Translations under genes and position numbers: made by a program | Source of the DNA: JAEYZS01 sp964469265 | Lineage (GTDB): Bacteria > Bdellovibrionota > Bdellovibrionia > Bdellovibrionales > JAEYZS01 | Direction of reading: 5' to 3' | NCBI GenBank assembly: GCA_964469265.1 | Contig: CAYXYF010000009.1 | Span: 7,409-71,408, forward strand | Length of the DNA: 64,000 bases | In this document: piece by piece, positions 63,320 through 64,000 of the stretch | How the letters are laid out: every line of letters begins with the position of its first letter | Numbering within the stretch: the first letter of the stretch is position 1 | The notes under the pieces: generated by a model | What the model was told of the DNA's origin: nothing | Seen by the model: only the letters and a program-made list of their open reading frames with translations | The model's database searches: none

Positions 63320-63852
63320 TAAGCAACCTTTACGTCGGGGGAAACTCTAAGATCATTATTTAAGAGTTTATTTGTGGTCTTTAAACGCTCACCGATCATA
63401 TTTGCTAAGATCTTATAGATCTCGCAAGCAATGTCGGGTCGACTGTCGGCAAGCTTAATTAGATCACTGCGAAACAGCGCCCACGCGTGGGTTCTTGAAA
63501 TTGCGCGTGCACTGGCAGACCTCGGTGACTCGTCAAGAAGCGCCAGTTCTCCGAAGAATGATCGGTCTTTTAAAATCGCAATGGGCGTTACGCTCTCGTC
63601 GACGGGAACCTCAATACTCACCTCACCGGATTGGATAAGAAAAAGTGCTGCGCCTGGCTGATTCATCTCAAAGATAAACTCGTCTTCAGCGTAGGTTCTT
63701 TCATGAAGGATGCGAGAGACTTCTTCGAGCTGCTTGCGTTTTAGGCGTGAAAAAAAAGGAATGCTTTTTAAAAAAACCATTTTGCTCTGATGGGCCGATG
63801 CTCTGAAGTTGAAAATATTTTCCCATAAGATCTTGCTTGCCTTTAAATTCAT
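63319..63852 (-). CDS. Cyclic nucleotide-binding domain protein
   Basis: A 177-residue protein with one CRP-type sensor domain (about 25-150): FSRLKRKQLEEVSRIL, EDEFIFEMNQPGAALFLIQSGEVSIEV, and RSFFGELALLDESPRSASARA, the phosphate-binding cassette with the conserved Glu and Arg. No helix-turn-helix follows, so it is not a transcription factor by itself. It is coupled to the transporter gene. The ATG at 63852 is followed upstream by 148 nt of AT-rich sequence in which I see no further gene. Confidence 0.82.
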   Translation of the reverse strand: MNLKASKILWENIFNFRASAHQSKMVFLKSIPFFSRLKRKQLEEVSRILHERTYAEDEFIFEMNQPGAALFLIQSGEVSIEVPVDESVTPIAILKDRSFFGELALLDESPRSASARAISRTHAWALFRSDLIKLADSRPDIACEIYKILANMIGERLKTTNKLLNNDLRVSPDVKVA

Positions 63853-64000
63853 TTTTCATGCTCCGAAAGTCTTAAATTTTTTTAGGTTTACCTATTTTTT
63901 TCGGTTATTTTGAGGGTTTAAATGAGTCCTGTTTGTAATTTGAAATCACCCATGCTATTTCCCAAAGGTCTATGTATAAGCTGTTAGATAGTGGAAATTT
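63853..64000. other. AT-rich intergenic end of window
   Basis: The final 148 nt contain the upstream region of the cNMP-binding gene. I see no gene, repeat or strong dyad; the promoter of that gene is presumably here. Confidence 0.5.

Overview
The window is about 40 % GC by eye. Gene density is high on both strands, and the content fits a predatory or free-living member of the Bdellovibrionota. Pointers are a Myxococcus/Bdellovibrio-type gliding-motor cluster (ExbB/TolQ and ExbD/TolR proteins, TPR proteins, an AgmX-type TonB-like protein, an outer-membrane barrel and a von Willebrand A lipoprotein), many secreted proteins without recognisable family, a membrane pyrophosphatase, a B12-dependent ribonucleotide reductase, and a LexA gene preceded by an unusual operator pair. 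I saw no rRNA, tRNA, CRISPR array, prophage or insertion sequence. The species assignment is inference.

Layout. 0.1-7.7 kb: a UPF0126/TRIC channel, an HNH-HRDC fusion protein, a moxR/DUF58/transglutaminase operon, a secreted protein and a secreted mono-heme protein. 7.7-14.6 kb (minus strand): a six-gene heme-copper enzyme operon containing a newly noticed 55-residue membrane subunit, a CuA subunit, a catalytic subunit with Gln where oxidases have the active-site Tyr, an SCO chaperone, a cytochrome b/ferredoxin/MvhD-like fusion, and a second oxidase-like protein lacking the CuB His pair. 14.7-20.7 kb: secreted proteins, a PhoX-type protein and the pyrophosphatase. 20.8-26.4 kb (minus): copper nitrite reductase with fused cytochrome c, a NirV-like protein, SCO, a copper P-type ATPase and a His-rich protein.

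26.7-39.7 kb holds housekeeping and stress genes: nrdJ, an ABC-F ATPase, a PfpI-like protein, a methyltransferase, an S1 protein, a pseudouridine synthase, a PQQ-type sugar dehydrogenase, an AbgT transporter, a radical SAM protein, lexA and a DUF2383 protein. 39.7-47.6 kb is an accessory stretch of secreted or poorly known proteins, including three tandem paralogues, a degenerate short-chain dehydrogenase and a protein with an Ala/Lys/Val-rich repeat tail. 47.8-58.1 kb is the gliding-motor operon, preceded by a terminator-like hairpin. 58.1-64 kb carries a lipoprotein, mreB and membrane or RNA-modification genes.

How the parts fit. The nitrite reductase operon and the heme-copper operon each carry a perfect palindrome of the form TATGAY-N4-RTCATA centred close to -41.5 from a plausible -10 element. 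This is the geometry of a class II CRP/FNR-family activator site. Together with the Tyr-to-Gln change and the CuA subunit/catalytic subunit/SCO gene order (as I recall for norSY-senC of ammonia oxidisers), this suggests one regulon: nitrite to NO by NirK, then NO to N2O by an sNOR-like reductase. The cytochrome b/ferredoxin/MvhD fusion and the CuB-less oxidase homologue are its least understood and most interesting members. Several genes also have start regions inside strong hairpins, suggesting translational control.
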